This document shows, piece after piece, positions 43,516 through 52,708 of a stretch of DNA of 64,000 nucleotides. Origin of the DNA: Marinilabilia salmonicolor JCM 21150. GTDB lineage: Bacteria; Bacteroidota; Bacteroidia; Bacteroidales; Marinilabiliaceae. Both the position numbers and the translations under genes were made by a program. Below the pieces are notes generated by a model, which saw only the letters and a program-made list of their open reading frames with translations, did no database searches and was not told where the DNA came from. Where the stretch lies: contig NZ_AJKI01000031.1 of NCBI RefSeq assembly GCF_000259075.1, forward strand, positions 1 through 64,000. Reading direction: 5' to 3'. Every line of letters starts with the position of its first letter. The first letter of the stretch is position 1.

Positions 43516-44982
43516 ATGGCAAAGAAAAAACTTACCACTGCTTCCGGTCGTCCATACAGTGAAAAGCAGGACAGTATGACCGTAGGTCCGAGAGGTCCGA
43601 TATTACTTCAGGATTATTTTCTTCATGAACAAATGGCACACTTTAACCGTGAAAGAATTCCGGAACGCGTGGTTCATGCCAATGGATCCGGTGCTTTTGG
43701 AACTTTTAAAGTAACCAATGACATCTCAAAATACACGCGCGCAAAACTTTTCAGCAAAGTCGGAAATGAATGTAAAGTTTTAGCTCGTTTCTCAACGGTA
43801 GGAGGAGAAAAAGGAAGTGCAGACACAGAAAGAGATCCGCGTGGCTTTGCAGTAAAATTCTATACCGAAGACGGCAACTGGGACCTGGTAGGAAACAACA
43901 CTCCGGTTTTCTTCATCAAAGATCCCAAGAAGTTTGCAGATTTCATACATACCCAAAAGCGGGATCCACGCACAAATATGCAAAGTCAAACAATGCGATG
44001 GGACTACTGGAGTCTGAACCCCGAAAGTCTGCATCAGCTAATGACTCTCTTTAGTGACCGCGGAACTCCTGACGGTTACCGAAAAATGAATGGTTATGGC
44101 AGTCATACCTTCTCTATGGTTAATGATATAAATGAGCGGGTTTGGGTAAAATATCATTTCAAAACACTACAGGGTAATCATACCCTCAACGAACAGCAAG
44201 CCGAGGAATTAAAAGGCAAAGATCCGGATTACGCACAACGGGATCTGATAAATGCCATCGACAGCGGTGACTTCCCCAAATGGGCCCTTAAAATTCAGGT
44301 AATGACTGAAGAACAGTCAAAATCATTCAGGTGGAATCCATTTGACCTCACCAAAGTATGGCCACATGGAGAGTATCCACTTATTGACGTGGGGGTTATG
44401 GAACTCAATAAAGTTCCCGACAACTATTTTGCAGAGGTGGAACAGGCAGCCTTCAACCCCTCCAACCTGATTGACGGATTGGATGTATCGCCCGACAAAA
44501 TGCTGCAGGGACGACTTCTGTCCTATCCTGACGCCCACAGATACCGACTGGGTGCCAACTACGAACAGATACCGGTTAACCGGCCTATCTGCCCCGTTCA
44601 CAACTACCAGCGGGACGGCGCAATGACGGTAAATGGGAACCATGGAAGCGCCCCCAATTATCATCCCAACAGTTTTGATGATATTGAAGCCGATAAATCA
44701 TACAAAGTACCTCCTATGAAACTGGAATCAGACATTGCAGACTTTTACGACCGCAATGAGAATGATGACGATCATTACACCCAACCGGGGCTTTTGTTCC
44801 GAGAGGTAATGAACGACCAGGAAAAGAAAAACACCATCTCAAACATTGTAGGTGCAATGAGTCAGATTAACGGCCCGAAACGTGATGAAATCATCAACAG
44901 GCAGCTGGGGCATTTTGCCAAAGCCGACAAAGAATTGGCCACAGAGATCGCCAAAGGTCTGAAGTTCAATTTTAAAGCATAA
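43516..44982 (+). CDS. katA: Heme catalase (small-subunit, clade 3)
   Basis: Degrades hydrogen peroxide to water and oxygen. 488 residues, typical for small-subunit catalases. Catalytic His54 lies in RVVHANGSGAFG, Asn127 or Asn128 in LVGNNTPVFF, and the heme ligand Tyr337 in LLSYPDAHRYRLG. FSTVGGEKGSADTERDPRGFAVKFYTEDG is the family signature. No signal peptide, so it acts in the cytosol. It is flanked by its own terminator and lies 4 kb from the encapsulin/ferritin pair. Confidence 0.97.
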   Translation: MAKKKLTTASGRPYSEKQDSMTVGPRGPILLQDYFLHEQMAHFNRERIPERVVHANGSGAFGTFKVTNDISKYTRAKLFSKVGNECKVLARFSTVGGEKGSADTERDPRGFAVKFYTEDGNWDLVGNNTPVFFIKDPKKFADFIHTQKRDPRTNMQSQTMRWDYWSLNPESLHQLMTLFSDRGTPDGYRKMNGYGSHTFSMVNDINERVWVKYHFKTLQGNHTLNEQQAEELKGKDPDYAQRDLINAIDSGDFPKWALKIQVMTEEQSKSFRWNPFDLTKVWPHGEYPLIDVGVMELNKVPDNYFAEVEQAAFNPSNLIDGLDVSPDKMLQGRLLSYPDAHRYRLGANYEQIPVNRPICPVHNYQRDGAMTVNGNHGSAPNYHPNSFDDIEADKSYKVPPMKLESDIADFYDRNENDDDHYTQPGLLFREVMNDQEKKNTISNIVGAMSQINGPKRDEIINRQLGHFAKADKELATEIAKGLKFNFKA

Positions 44983-45003
44983 TAAAGCCTTTTGTGAGGA
45001 GAT

Positions 45004-45038
45004 AAAAGGTTGCCCCGGTTTGGAGCAACCTTTTTTTA
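45004..45038 (+). terminator. Terminator after katA
   Basis: AAAAGGTTGC (45004-45013) pairs with GCAACCTTTT (45025-45034), with a T-run to 45037, 22 bp after the stop codon. Confidence 0.87.
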
Positions 45039-45185
45039 TTCATTTTTGATGCCCCCGGAATTCACAAAATCAATATCTTTGTTCATAATCCGGCAGGACA
45101 GGATCAACGCATCGCATTTCCGACACAAGGGCCACATCACCGCGGGGCTTCCAGAATACCGGCAAAAACTACTCAGTTAAGGCAT

Positions 45186-47186
45186 ATGGAATTCACGATA
45201 CTCAAGGACATACTCATCATTTTTGCACTCTCCACACTGGTAAATTATGTTTTTACAAAAATCAAAATTCCTTCCATCGTCGGATATCTGCTGACCGGTG
45301 TTTTGGCCGGCCCACATCTGACGGGAGTTATAAGCAGTGTTGAGAACATTGAAGTCTTGGCGGAAATTGGTGTGGTTTTGCTGCTATTTACCATTGGATT
45401 GGAATTCTCGCTCAAACATCTCATTAAAATCAGAAAAACAGTTTTCTGGGGAGGACTGGTTCAGTTTTCACTCACTACGCTGCTGGTCATGGTCATTGCC
45501 AGGATGTACGATCTCGACCTAAAGGGCGCCCTGTTCGTTGGATTCCTCACAGCCCTGAGCAGTACTGCCGTTGTTTTAAAAATTTTACAGGACCGATCAG
45601 AGATTACTTCCAATTATGGCCGAACCGTCTTGGGAGTGCTTATTTTTCAGGATCTAATCCTGGTGCCATTGTTATTATTCACCCCTATTATCGGAGGTGA
45701 ATCCACCAATATTCTGAATGAAATTTTCTGGATGGGTATAAAGTCTCTGGGAATCATTCTTTTCGTCATTTTTGGCAATAAATGGTTTATGAATCGTCTC
45801 CTTCATGCCATTGCAATGACAAAAAACCAGGAGCTTTTCTTAATGAGTATTCTGCTCATTTGTCTTTCCGTTGCTTTTCTCACAGCGGAACTGGGAATGT
45901 CACTCGCCTTTGGAGCCTTTCTGGCCGGCCTGATGATTTCAGAGTCAGAATACAGTCACAATGCTTTTGGGCACATTATTCCATTCAAAGACACATTCTC
46001 TTCTTTCTTTTTTGTTTCCATCGGAATGTTGCTTGATCTGCAATTTGTAATGGATAATCTCCCCATCGTACTTTCAACAGTACTGATTGTAATACTTATA
46101 AAAATGATCATCGCCAGCGGAACCGCTTTTATATTGGGACACACCCTTCGGGGCGTTGTTCTTGTAGGATTGGCACTGGCTCAGGTGGGTGAATTCTCCT
46201 TTATCCTGGTAAAAATGGGAGACAGCTACAACCTGATCTCAGAATATTACTACCAGCTCTTTCTCGCTGTTGCAGTAGTTACCATGAGCTTTTCTCCTTT
46301 TCTGATAATGGTAGCCCGACCGCTATCCAGTGCCGTGATGAAACTTCCGCTGCCCAAAAGATTTGTGGAAGGTCTCTTCCCCTTAAAACAAATTGAAATC
46401 CCCAATCTGAAAAATCATTTATTACTTATTGGTAAAGATCCCAGAGTGTTGAGTATGTCCGTAATGGCCCGACATGTAAAGATACCTTATCTGTCAGTGA
46501 TTTTTGATCCGGCAATTGTCAAAGAAAGGCAACAAAAAGGCGAAAAGGTAATTTACGGAGATGCTCAGAATCTCCCCATTCTCGAAAAAGCTCATGCAGA
46601 CACTGCAGGCGTGATCGTAATATCCGTTGGCGATCTGGTTACCGCACTTTCTATTACAGAAAAAGTAAGACACCTGAATCGACGTGCTCCGATTATTGTA
46701 AGAACCAAGCAAATTGATGATGCGGATGATTTGTACAAAGCAGGTGCCACCCAGGTACTGCCGGAAGAGTTTGAAACGGCCATTGAAATGTTTGAACGGG
46801 TATTGAACAAATTCCTGATGCCTAAAGATGATATAGAAGTAACGATTGGAGAAATCAGAAAAAACAATTACGGTCTGGTGCGGGACCTGAAAAAACGTCC
46901 ACGAAAATCTATCCTCAGCCAACTCCCCAATCTGGAAATTTCAGCCCTGCGGGTAGCGGAAGAATCGCCTATAGCAGGCCACTCCCTCTCCGAAATGGAC
47001 TTCAGATCCACCTTCGGCGTCACAGTTGTAGCCATCAAACGCAGTGACAAACTCATCGACCATCCCGGACCACAAACGGAAGTTTGTAAAGACGACATTG
47101 TTTATGTATTGGGAAAACAGGATCAAATTGCTCATGCTGTAAATCTTTTTGAGAAACAATTAAAGAAATCACAGAGCAGTAATTAG
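45186..47186 (+). CDS. CPA2-family cation/proton antiporter with TrkA-like regulatory domains
   Basis: 666 residues. About 12-13 membrane helices in the first ~385 (IKIPSIVGYLLTGVLAGP, LGVLIFQDLILVPLLLF with the conserved Asp). Then come a TrkA-N-like Rossmann domain (about 415-530) and a TrkA-C domain (about 570-655), as in KefB/KefC-type potassium/proton exchangers. The nucleotide-binding loop, usually GxGxxG, reads LLIGKDPRVLSM, so ligand binding may be altered. TATCTTTG at 45074-45081 is a plausible -7 element. The stop codon TAG is the first three bases of a family A repeat (copy A5). Confidence 0.93.
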   Translation: MEFTILKDILIIFALSTLVNYVFTKIKIPSIVGYLLTGVLAGPHLTGVISSVENIEVLAEIGVVLLLFTIGLEFSLKHLIKIRKTVFWGGLVQFSLTTLLVMVIARMYDLDLKGALFVGFLTALSSTAVVLKILQDRSEITSNYGRTVLGVLIFQDLILVPLLLFTPIIGGESTNILNEIFWMGIKSLGIILFVIFGNKWFMNRLLHAIAMTKNQELFLMSILLICLSVAFLTAELGMSLAFGAFLAGLMISESEYSHNAFGHIIPFKDTFSSFFFVSIGMLLDLQFVMDNLPIVLSTVLIVILIKMIIASGTAFILGHTLRGVVLVGLALAQVGEFSFILVKMGDSYNLISEYYYQLFLAVAVVTMSFSPFLIMVARPLSSAVMKLPLPKRFVEGLFPLKQIEIPNLKNHLLLIGKDPRVLSMSVMARHVKIPYLSVIFDPAIVKERQQKGEKVIYGDAQNLPILEKAHADTAGVIVISVGDLVTALSITEKVRHLNRRAPIIVRTKQIDDADDLYKAGATQVLPEEFETAIEMFERVLNKFLMPKDDIEVTIGEIRKNNYGLVRDLKKRPRKSILSQLPNLEISALRVAEESPIAGHSLSEMDFRSTFGVTVVAIKRSDKLIDHPGPQTEVCKDDIVYVLGKQDQIAHAVNLFEKQLKKSQSSN

Positions 47187-47374
47187 AGTCCGTCTATAGA
47201 GTCGGGGAAAATGGTAATTGGAGTTGTGTCGGTTCAGAAAGTTGCGTTTGCAAAGCCTGCCCCGATTTTTCTTCGGGGGCCTGGCATTCCCGAAAATGCG
47301 GAGTTTACCTGAGTAAATGAGTACTTTTCGGGAATGGCGTAACGAAGCAAACGTGACTTTATGGACAGATACTA
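47184..47374 (+). repeat. Family A structured element, copy A5
   Basis: Left end TAGAGTCCGTCTATAGAGT, right end GACTTTATGGACAGATACTA, with AATTAG and CTAATT at the two borders. Inner stem CATTCCCGAAAA/TTTTCGGGAATG encloses GCGGAGTTTACC...GTAAATGAG; outer stem AAAGTTGCGTTTGC pairs with GCAAACGTGACTTT throughout, with two wobbles. An extra hairpin CCCCGATTTTTCTTCGGGG is on the 5' side. The left end forms the antiporter stop codon. Confidence 0.87.
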
Positions 47375-47383
47375 ATTGATGCC

Positions 47384-47422
47384 AAAAGAAAAGCGGCGTG
47401 CCTTTCAAGAGCAACGCCGCTT
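47384..47422 (-). terminator. Terminator of the korAB operon
   Basis: AAGCGGCGTG (47391-47400) pairs with AACGCCGCTT (47413-47422) apart from the innermost pair; AAAAGAAAA to the left gives the T-run for minus-strand transcription. It lies 15 bp after the korB stop codon. Confidence 0.82.
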
Positions 47423-47437
47423 CCAGGGAATAAACAT

Positions 47438-48454
47438 TTATTTCACCTCCCACACATCACCGGTAGTTACCAGATCGTGGAATGATTTTATTTTCGACTT
47501 TTCTTTAATCTCTTCAATCTGCTGTTGAGCACACTCATCATAAACCGGAGCCGCAGCATCACGAATAACCCCCAGCGCAACGGGGAAATCGGGATATTCC
47601 ATATCTGCCAGTTTCAGATGGATCGTAGGATCTTCACAATGCGCATCGTGAACAAGAATGTCTTTTTCGGTTATCCCATTGTCACCAATAGTCACCACCT
47701 TTAAGGTAATTCCATCCAGCATCAGCCCTTTATTCCGTTCTTTTCCGAAAATCATGGGTTTCCCATGTTCCAATACAATAGTACGGTCGTCTTTGTACTT
47801 TTTATCAGTTATTTCCTGATGAGTATTGTTATTGTAAATGACACAATTCTGTAAAACCTCTACAATGGAAGTCCCTTTGTGTTTGGCAGCAGCCTTCATC
47901 ACTTGTACCGAAAGTTTTATCTCCTTATCAATGGTACGGGCAAAGAAATACCCACGCGCACCAATGGTCAACTCTCCGGGACGAAAAGGATATTCAATAG
48001 TTCCAAAAGGAGAAGTTTTAGATATAAAGCCCCGCTTGGATGTGGGTGAGTACTGCCCCTTGGTTAAACCGTATATTTGATTGTTAAAGAGTATGACATT
48101 CAGATCGATATTGCGACGAATGGCATGGATAAAGTGATTTCCTCCAATGGCCAAAGCATCACCATCCCCGGTAATCTGCCAAACCTGCAACTTTGGATTA
48201 GCAACTTTCACGCCTGATGCCATTGCCGAAGCACGACCATGGATGGTATGAAACCCATAGGTATTCATATAATAAGGCAAACGCGACGAGCATCCGATTC
48301 CTGATATAACCGCAAGATCTTCATTGGGTACCTCAAGTTCGGCCATGGTTTTCTGCAATGCATTTAGTATCGCATGATCACCACACCCCGGACACCATCT
48401 TACATTTTGATCGCTCTTATATTGTAGAAAAGCTTGTTTTGTGTTTTCAGCCAT
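47438..48454 (-). CDS. korB: 2-oxoacid:ferredoxin oxidoreductase, beta subunit
   Basis: 338 residues, the thiamine-diphosphate subunit. WCPGCGDHAIL carries CxxC for the iron-sulfur cluster with a later Cys (GCSSRLPYY); the TPP-Mg site is ITGDGDALAIGGNHFIHAIRRN...NNQIYGLTKGQ. With KorA it oxidises 2-oxoglutarate or related 2-oxoacids to acyl-CoA and reduces ferredoxin. The 2-oxoacid cannot be fixed from sequence, but this gene pair in Bacteroidota is usually annotated as 2-oxoglutarate-specific. A two-base gap separates it from korA. Confidence 0.95.
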   Translation of the reverse strand: MAENTKQAFLQYKSDQNVRWCPGCGDHAILNALQKTMAELEVPNEDLAVISGIGCSSRLPYYMNTYGFHTIHGRASAMASGVKVANPKLQVWQITGDGDALAIGGNHFIHAIRRNIDLNVILFNNQIYGLTKGQYSPTSKRGFISKTSPFGTIEYPFRPGELTIGARGYFFARTIDKEIKLSVQVMKAAAKHKGTSIVEVLQNCVIYNNNTHQEITDKKYKDDRTIVLEHGKPMIFGKERNKGLMLDGITLKVVTIGDNGITEKDILVHDAHCEDPTIHLKLADMEYPDFPVALGVIRDAAAPVYDECAQQQIEEIKEKSKIKSFHDLVTTGDVWEVK

Positions 48455-48457
48455 GAT

Positions 48458-50305
48458 TTATTCCTCCAATAGTTTATTGAAATGATCTTTTAACTCCGCC
48501 ACGGTAAATGGCAGTCCTTCTACTTTGTCGTATTGATGCAACACGACATCGGGAAACTGACTTCTCAAATAGGATGCAAACTGACCAAGATTCAATTCAC
48601 AAACCACAATTTTGGAATACTTTTTCAACACCTCATAGCTGTTCCTGGGAAGCGGACTAATGTAGCTAAAGTGAGCAAGAGCAACTTTTTTCCCCTCATC
48701 ATGCAAGGCTTCAAGAGCAGTATATAAATGTCCGAAAGTTCCGCCCCATCCAACAATCAACAAATCGGCATCTTCATCGCCAAGAATCTCCAGAGGAGGT
48801 ATAAAATCAGCAATCCGGTCAACTTTCTCCTTTCTCATTTTCACCATTTTGTCGTGATTATGGTGATCGTAAGAAACAGCTCCGGTAAGAAAATCCTTCT
48901 CCAGGCCGCCTATGCGGTGCTGATACCCCGGATTTCCCGGCAAAGCCCAATAACGGTTAAGTTTTTCAGGATCCCGCTCATAAACATTCCACTCTTCAGC
49001 AGGCTTCTCCACAAAAGGAGGTTTGATCTCGGGAAACTCTCCCTCTTCTGGTATTCTCCAGGGCTGCGTTCCGTTGGCCAAAAATCCGTCAGACAACAAG
49101 ATTACGGGAGTCATATGCTCAATGGCAACCTTTGCCGCATAAAAAGCATAATCAAAACAATTGACAGGCGAACTGGCAGCCATCACAACCAGCGGACTCT
49201 CGCCGTTTCTTCCATATAGCGCCTGCATCAGATCCGATTGTTCCGTTTTGGTGGGAAGTCCTGTACTTGGCCCCCCGCGCTGAACATTCACGACAACCAA
49301 CGGCAATTCGGCCATTACCGCCAATCCCAATGCCTCGCCTTTAAGTGCCAGGCCGGGACCAGAGGTGGTAGTTATAGCCAGGTCGCCGGCAAAACTGGCA
49401 CCAATGGCAGTAGATATTCCGGCAATTTCATCTTCAGCCTGAAAAACTTTCACGCCCAAATCTTTTCTGGCCGAAAGTTCCTGCAAGATCTCTGTGGCCG
49501 GAGTAATGGGATAAGAGCCCAGAAACAATTCCAGCCCGCTCTTTTCAGCTGCCAGCAAAAAACCCCAGGCAATGGCTTTATTTCCATTCAGATTTCGGTA
49601 GGTTCCTTTGCGAATATCAGCAGGCGAAATATGATAAGAAGGGGTACCTGCCTGAATAATTACACCGTAATTATAGCCTGCTTCCAAAACCTTAATATTG
49701 GCTTCGGCTACCTCCGGATTTTTACTGAATTTCTCCCTCAGAATCTTTTCAGTATTCTCCAGCGGACGGTTAAACAACCAAAACACCAACCCCAAAGCAT
49801 ACATGTTTTTACTGCGCAGAATGGTTTTATTGTCGAGCCCCATATCTTTGAGGCTGTTTTTAGTCATTGCGGTAATGGGCGCCTTAATGATATTGTAGCC
49901 CGACAAATTATCCTCCTCAATGGGGTCATTGCTTTTATAGCCTGCTTTGGCAAGATTCTTATCGTCAAAACTGTCCACATCGATAACAATGGTAGCACCG
50001 GGCTTCAACCATTCAAGATTGGCTTTCAATGCTGCCGGATTCATCGCCACCAGCACATCGGCATTGTCACCCGGCGTATATACCTCACTGTGCCCAAAAT
50101 GCACCTGAAAACCGGATACCCCTCCGATGGTGCCCTGAGGAGCTCTGATTTCCGCGGGAAAATCCGGGAAAGTGGATATATCGTTACCATAAATTGCGGA
50201 AGAAAAGGAAAACAGTGAACCGGTCAGCTGCATCCCATCGCCGGAGTCGCCCGAAAACCGGACAACAACCTCTTCTCTTTCAATTACTTTTGATCTCTTT
50301 GCCAT
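48458..50305 (-). CDS. korA: 2-oxoacid:ferredoxin oxidoreductase, fused gamma-alpha subunit
   Basis: 615 residues from the ATG at 50305 (MAKRSKVIEREEVVVRFSG). The frame extends upstream to 50386 but those 27 residues are non-family. N-terminal gamma domain: GDSGDGMQLTGSLFS and GGVSGFQVHFG. Alpha domain from about 200: SYPITPATEILQELS, FQAEDEIAGISTAIGASFAGDLAITTTSGPGLALKGE, and NVQRGGPSTGLPTKTEQSDL. The C-terminal part (LLIVGWGGTFGHLYTALEAL) is the CoA-binding-type domain. It precedes korB by two bases. Confidence 0.95.
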   Translation of the reverse strand: MAKRSKVIEREEVVVRFSGDSGDGMQLTGSLFSFSSAIYGNDISTFPDFPAEIRAPQGTIGGVSGFQVHFGHSEVYTPGDNADVLVAMNPAALKANLEWLKPGATIVIDVDSFDDKNLAKAGYKSNDPIEEDNLSGYNIIKAPITAMTKNSLKDMGLDNKTILRSKNMYALGLVFWLFNRPLENTEKILREKFSKNPEVAEANIKVLEAGYNYGVIIQAGTPSYHISPADIRKGTYRNLNGNKAIAWGFLLAAEKSGLELFLGSYPITPATEILQELSARKDLGVKVFQAEDEIAGISTAIGASFAGDLAITTTSGPGLALKGEALGLAVMAELPLVVVNVQRGGPSTGLPTKTEQSDLMQALYGRNGESPLVVMAASSPVNCFDYAFYAAKVAIEHMTPVILLSDGFLANGTQPWRIPEEGEFPEIKPPFVEKPAEEWNVYERDPEKLNRYWALPGNPGYQHRIGGLEKDFLTGAVSYDHHNHDKMVKMRKEKVDRIADFIPPLEILGDEDADLLIVGWGGTFGHLYTALEALHDEGKKVALAHFSYISPLPRNSYEVLKKYSKIVVCELNLGQFASYLRSQFPDVVLHQYDKVEGLPFTVAELKDHFNKLLEE

Positions 50306-50601
50306 AACAAAGTACGTTTCGGATTTCCTCCTTTTCCTCCTGAAAAAACTACAGGATAAAAAGGAAGTGTTAAATAAAAAAAACACCAGAACCTTTCATC
50401 GTGTCCCGGGGTTTAACTAGTAAATTTCAAGTAAAGTTATAGAGTATATGATTACATGAAGTTGATTTTAATCAGATTTTTTACCATTCTGAGGTGTTTT
50501 TCAACAGTTGATTTATATTTGCACTCCAAACGGAAATACACCTTACAAGTTAGCATTTTTTTACAACTTTAAGTTTAATCTTATTACAATAATCATAAAT
50601 C

Positions 50602-51120
50602 ATGGCATTAATAAAATCAGTCAGAGGATTCACCCCTAAGATCGGGAAAAACGTTTTTTTAGCAGATAACGCAACTGTAGTAGGCGATGTGGAGATGGGT
50701 GACGATTGCAGTGTTTGGTTCAACGCAGTGCTAAGAGGCGATGTCAACAGTATTCGCATTGGCAATAAAGTGAATATTCAGGATGGCTCTGTGCTACATA
50801 CGCTATATCAGAAATCAACCATTGAAATTGGAGACAACGTATCTGTGGGGCACAATGTCACCATTCATGGAGCCAAAATTGAAGATAATGTACTGGTAGG
50901 CATGGGTGCGACCATTCTGGATCACGCCGTTATCGGTTCCAACTCGATCATTGCTGCCAATTCATTGATCCTTTCGGGCACCAAAGTAGAGCCCAACAGC
51001 GTCTATGCCGGTGTTCCTGCAAAAAAAGTAAAAGATATTGAGCCCGAACAAACCAGTGAAATGATTAACAAGATTGCCAACAATTACCTGATGTATTCGG
51101 GTTGGTATAAAGAAGAGTAA
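50602..51120 (+). CDS. Gamma-carbonic-anhydrase-like hexapeptide-repeat protein
   Basis: 172 residues of left-handed beta-helix repeats (VVGDVEMGDDCSVWFNAVLRGDVNSIRIGNKVNIQDGSVLH). His66, His84 and His89 correspond to the three zinc ligands of gamma carbonic anhydrases (LHTLYQ, VGHNVTIHG). This subfamily (YrdA/PaaY-like) often lacks strong carbonic anhydrase activity and may be a thioesterase-like or scaffold protein. TATATTTG at 50514-50521 fits a -7 element without a clear -33. The upstream korA is divergent. Confidence 0.9.
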   Translation: MALIKSVRGFTPKIGKNVFLADNATVVGDVEMGDDCSVWFNAVLRGDVNSIRIGNKVNIQDGSVLHTLYQKSTIEIGDNVSVGHNVTIHGAKIEDNVLVGMGATILDHAVIGSNSIIAANSLILSGTKVEPNSVYAGVPAKKVKDIEPEQTSEMINKIANNYLMYSGWYKEE

Positions 51121-51122
51121 GC

Positions 51123-51291
51123 CTAGTGTCAAGTCAAGCATAGTCTGACGGGCCAAACCTTGCTCTTTCTACGTTGTGCTTCTCAAAAAAAAGACTCACG
51201 GAGCTATGGCTATGCTTACTTTTTTGTTGATTTGCACAAGATGAAAAATAGCGGCGGCTTACCCGACATTTTTCACTTGACTTGCCACTAG
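51123..51291. repeat. Family G element with terminal inverted repeats
   Basis: CTAGTGTCAAGTCAAG (51123-51138) is inverted at 51276-51291 (CTTGACTTGCCACTAG), one base different. The ~170-bp body has no open frame. It starts two bases after the carbonic-anhydrase-like gene's stop codon. Its layout resembles a MITE. The following 150 bp up to murI show nothing recognised. Confidence 0.7.
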
Positions 51292-51446
51292 TGTAAAGCC
51301 TCCTAATTTCCCAAACTAATTTTTGTGCCGTTTTATTTTTCCTGCGTTAAGATTTTTCACCGCAGTTCACTATGGCTGTAAAGCTTGACTTGAAAAAGCA
51401 AAAATATCATCAAAAATTATAGTTCGACAAATTAAGGTTCATTACA

Positions 51447-52274
51447 CTACAAATCTATTCTCCGGGAAGCAACCGGTTGGTTAAGAAATACGGCAGAAGC
51501 CTCATCAAATTTTGCAGGATCTTCAGTAGTGAAAAATTCACATGTGGCATTGCGGGTGCATCTTTGGTCCATTTCGGGATGTCGTTGAAGATAATCCTGC
51601 AGGCTTTTGGCGACAATCTGCCCCTGAGACATCACCCTTACATCTGCCGGCAAAAAACGCTCAATAACGGGCGTTAAAAGTGGATAATGCGTACATCCGA
51701 GAATCACCGTATCAATCGAGGAATCCTGCTCAAAGAGCTTGTTCAGATCTCTTTTTACAAAAAAATCTGCCCCCGGAGTATTTCTTTCATCATTTTCCAC
51801 CAAAGGTACCCACATGGGACAGGCTTGCTGAGACACCACCGTTCCGGGAAATAATTTTTGTATTTCCAGAGGGTAAGACATAGATTGTACAGTTCCTGAA
51901 GTACCAACAACCCCCACATGACCATTCCGGGAAACCTCCCCTATTTTTTCAACACTGGGCCTTACCACCCCGAGCACCCGACGTGAAGAGTCGAAAGCAG
52001 GCAAATCTTTCTGTTGTATGGTTCTCAAAGCTTTTGCCGAAGCAGTATTACAGGCAAGAATTACCAACTGACAACCCATTTCGAACAGACGCATCACCGA
52101 CTGCCGTGTATATTGATAAACCATTTCAAACGATCTGGTTCCGTATGGGGTACGTGCATTATCTCCCAAATAAATGAAATCATAATCAGGAAACTCACGG
52201 AGAAACTCATTTAATATGGTTAATCCTCCGTACCCTGAATCAAAAACGCCTACAGGACCTTTATTTAATTCCAT
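51447..52274 (-). CDS. murI: Glutamate racemase
   Basis: Provides D-glutamate for peptidoglycan. 275 residues; the two catalytic cysteines are Cys75 in ILACNTASAKALR and Cys194 in ILGCTHYPLL. GVFDSGYGGLTIL at the start (Asp/Ser ligands) and GVVGTSGTVQS are also conserved. It lies downstream of the skp genes on the same strand, as in many Bacteroidota, but a terminator (52653-52686) and 430 bp of repeats separate it from skpC, so it may have its own promoter. Confidence 0.96.
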   Translation of the reverse strand: MELNKGPVGVFDSGYGGLTILNEFLREFPDYDFIYLGDNARTPYGTRSFEMVYQYTRQSVMRLFEMGCQLVILACNTASAKALRTIQQKDLPAFDSSRRVLGVVRPSVEKIGEVSRNGHVGVVGTSGTVQSMSYPLEIQKLFPGTVVSQQACPMWVPLVENDERNTPGADFFVKRDLNKLFEQDSSIDTVILGCTHYPLLTPVIERFLPADVRVMSQGQIVAKSLQDYLQRHPEMDQRCTRNATCEFFTTEDPAKFDEASAVFLNQPVASRRIDL

Positions 52275-52420
52275 ACTGCTGTTTAAATCTTTCTTTTGAT
52301 AAATATATGCTGTGGATCAACCTGAATAAAAAGGCCGAATTCAACACCGGATTTTTAATCATTCTAACCGTTGACCAATGCATAAAGTTATAAAATAAGT
52401 TTTACACTAATTCTATTCTA

Positions 52421-52490
52421 CCTTATACATAAAACAGGTAAGGCGTAAACAGGCTGAAAGCTGAAAGCCGGAGAGCAATAGCCCAGGGTT
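52421..52490. repeat. Family B repeat, fragment
   Basis: ACCTTATACATAAAACAGGT ... AGAGCAATAGCCCAGGG, inverted relative to 37225-37298 but ending before the GGGCAACGCCC palindrome. It sits in a 430-bp gap without a gene between murI and skpC. Confidence 0.65.
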
Positions 52491-52549
52491 TAGAGTTATC
52501 CCCCACGCCCCTTCTCTTTATTGGTCGCGACGCAACCAATAAAGAGAGG

Positions 52550-52651
52550 AAATAATCAATTATTTGCAAGTCAATTTTCTTGAGCACACCAGTATTTTGC
52601 CGTTGGTTGAACATAGCAACAGATAATTTATGAATTAATCAGGCTAAAGCA
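52550..52651. repeat. Family F repeat, copy 2
   Basis: About 100 bp similar in the same orientation to 30722-30823 (AATAATCAATTATTTGCAAG then TCAATTTTCTTGAG ... CATAGCAACAGATAATT). It directly precedes the terminator of skpC on the minus strand. Confidence 0.7.
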
Positions 52652-52652
52652 C

Positions 52653-52686
52653 AAAAAAAGACCGGCAATAAAATTTACCGGTCTTC
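52653..52686 (-). terminator. Terminator after the third skp gene
   Basis: AAGACCGG (52658-52665 region) pairs with CCGGTCTT (52678-52685), and the A-run to the left is a T-run for minus-strand transcription. Confidence 0.78.
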
Positions 52687-52708
52687 TGAATATTTTTCAA
52701 AACAACAA

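Noticed and set aside
49238-50218. 326-codon plus-strand frame inside korA
   Set aside because: Antisense shadow of a conserved gene; composition typical of a shadow.
51123-51291. Treating this element as another family A copy
   Set aside because: The end sequences and interior differ; only the position next to a stop codon is shared.
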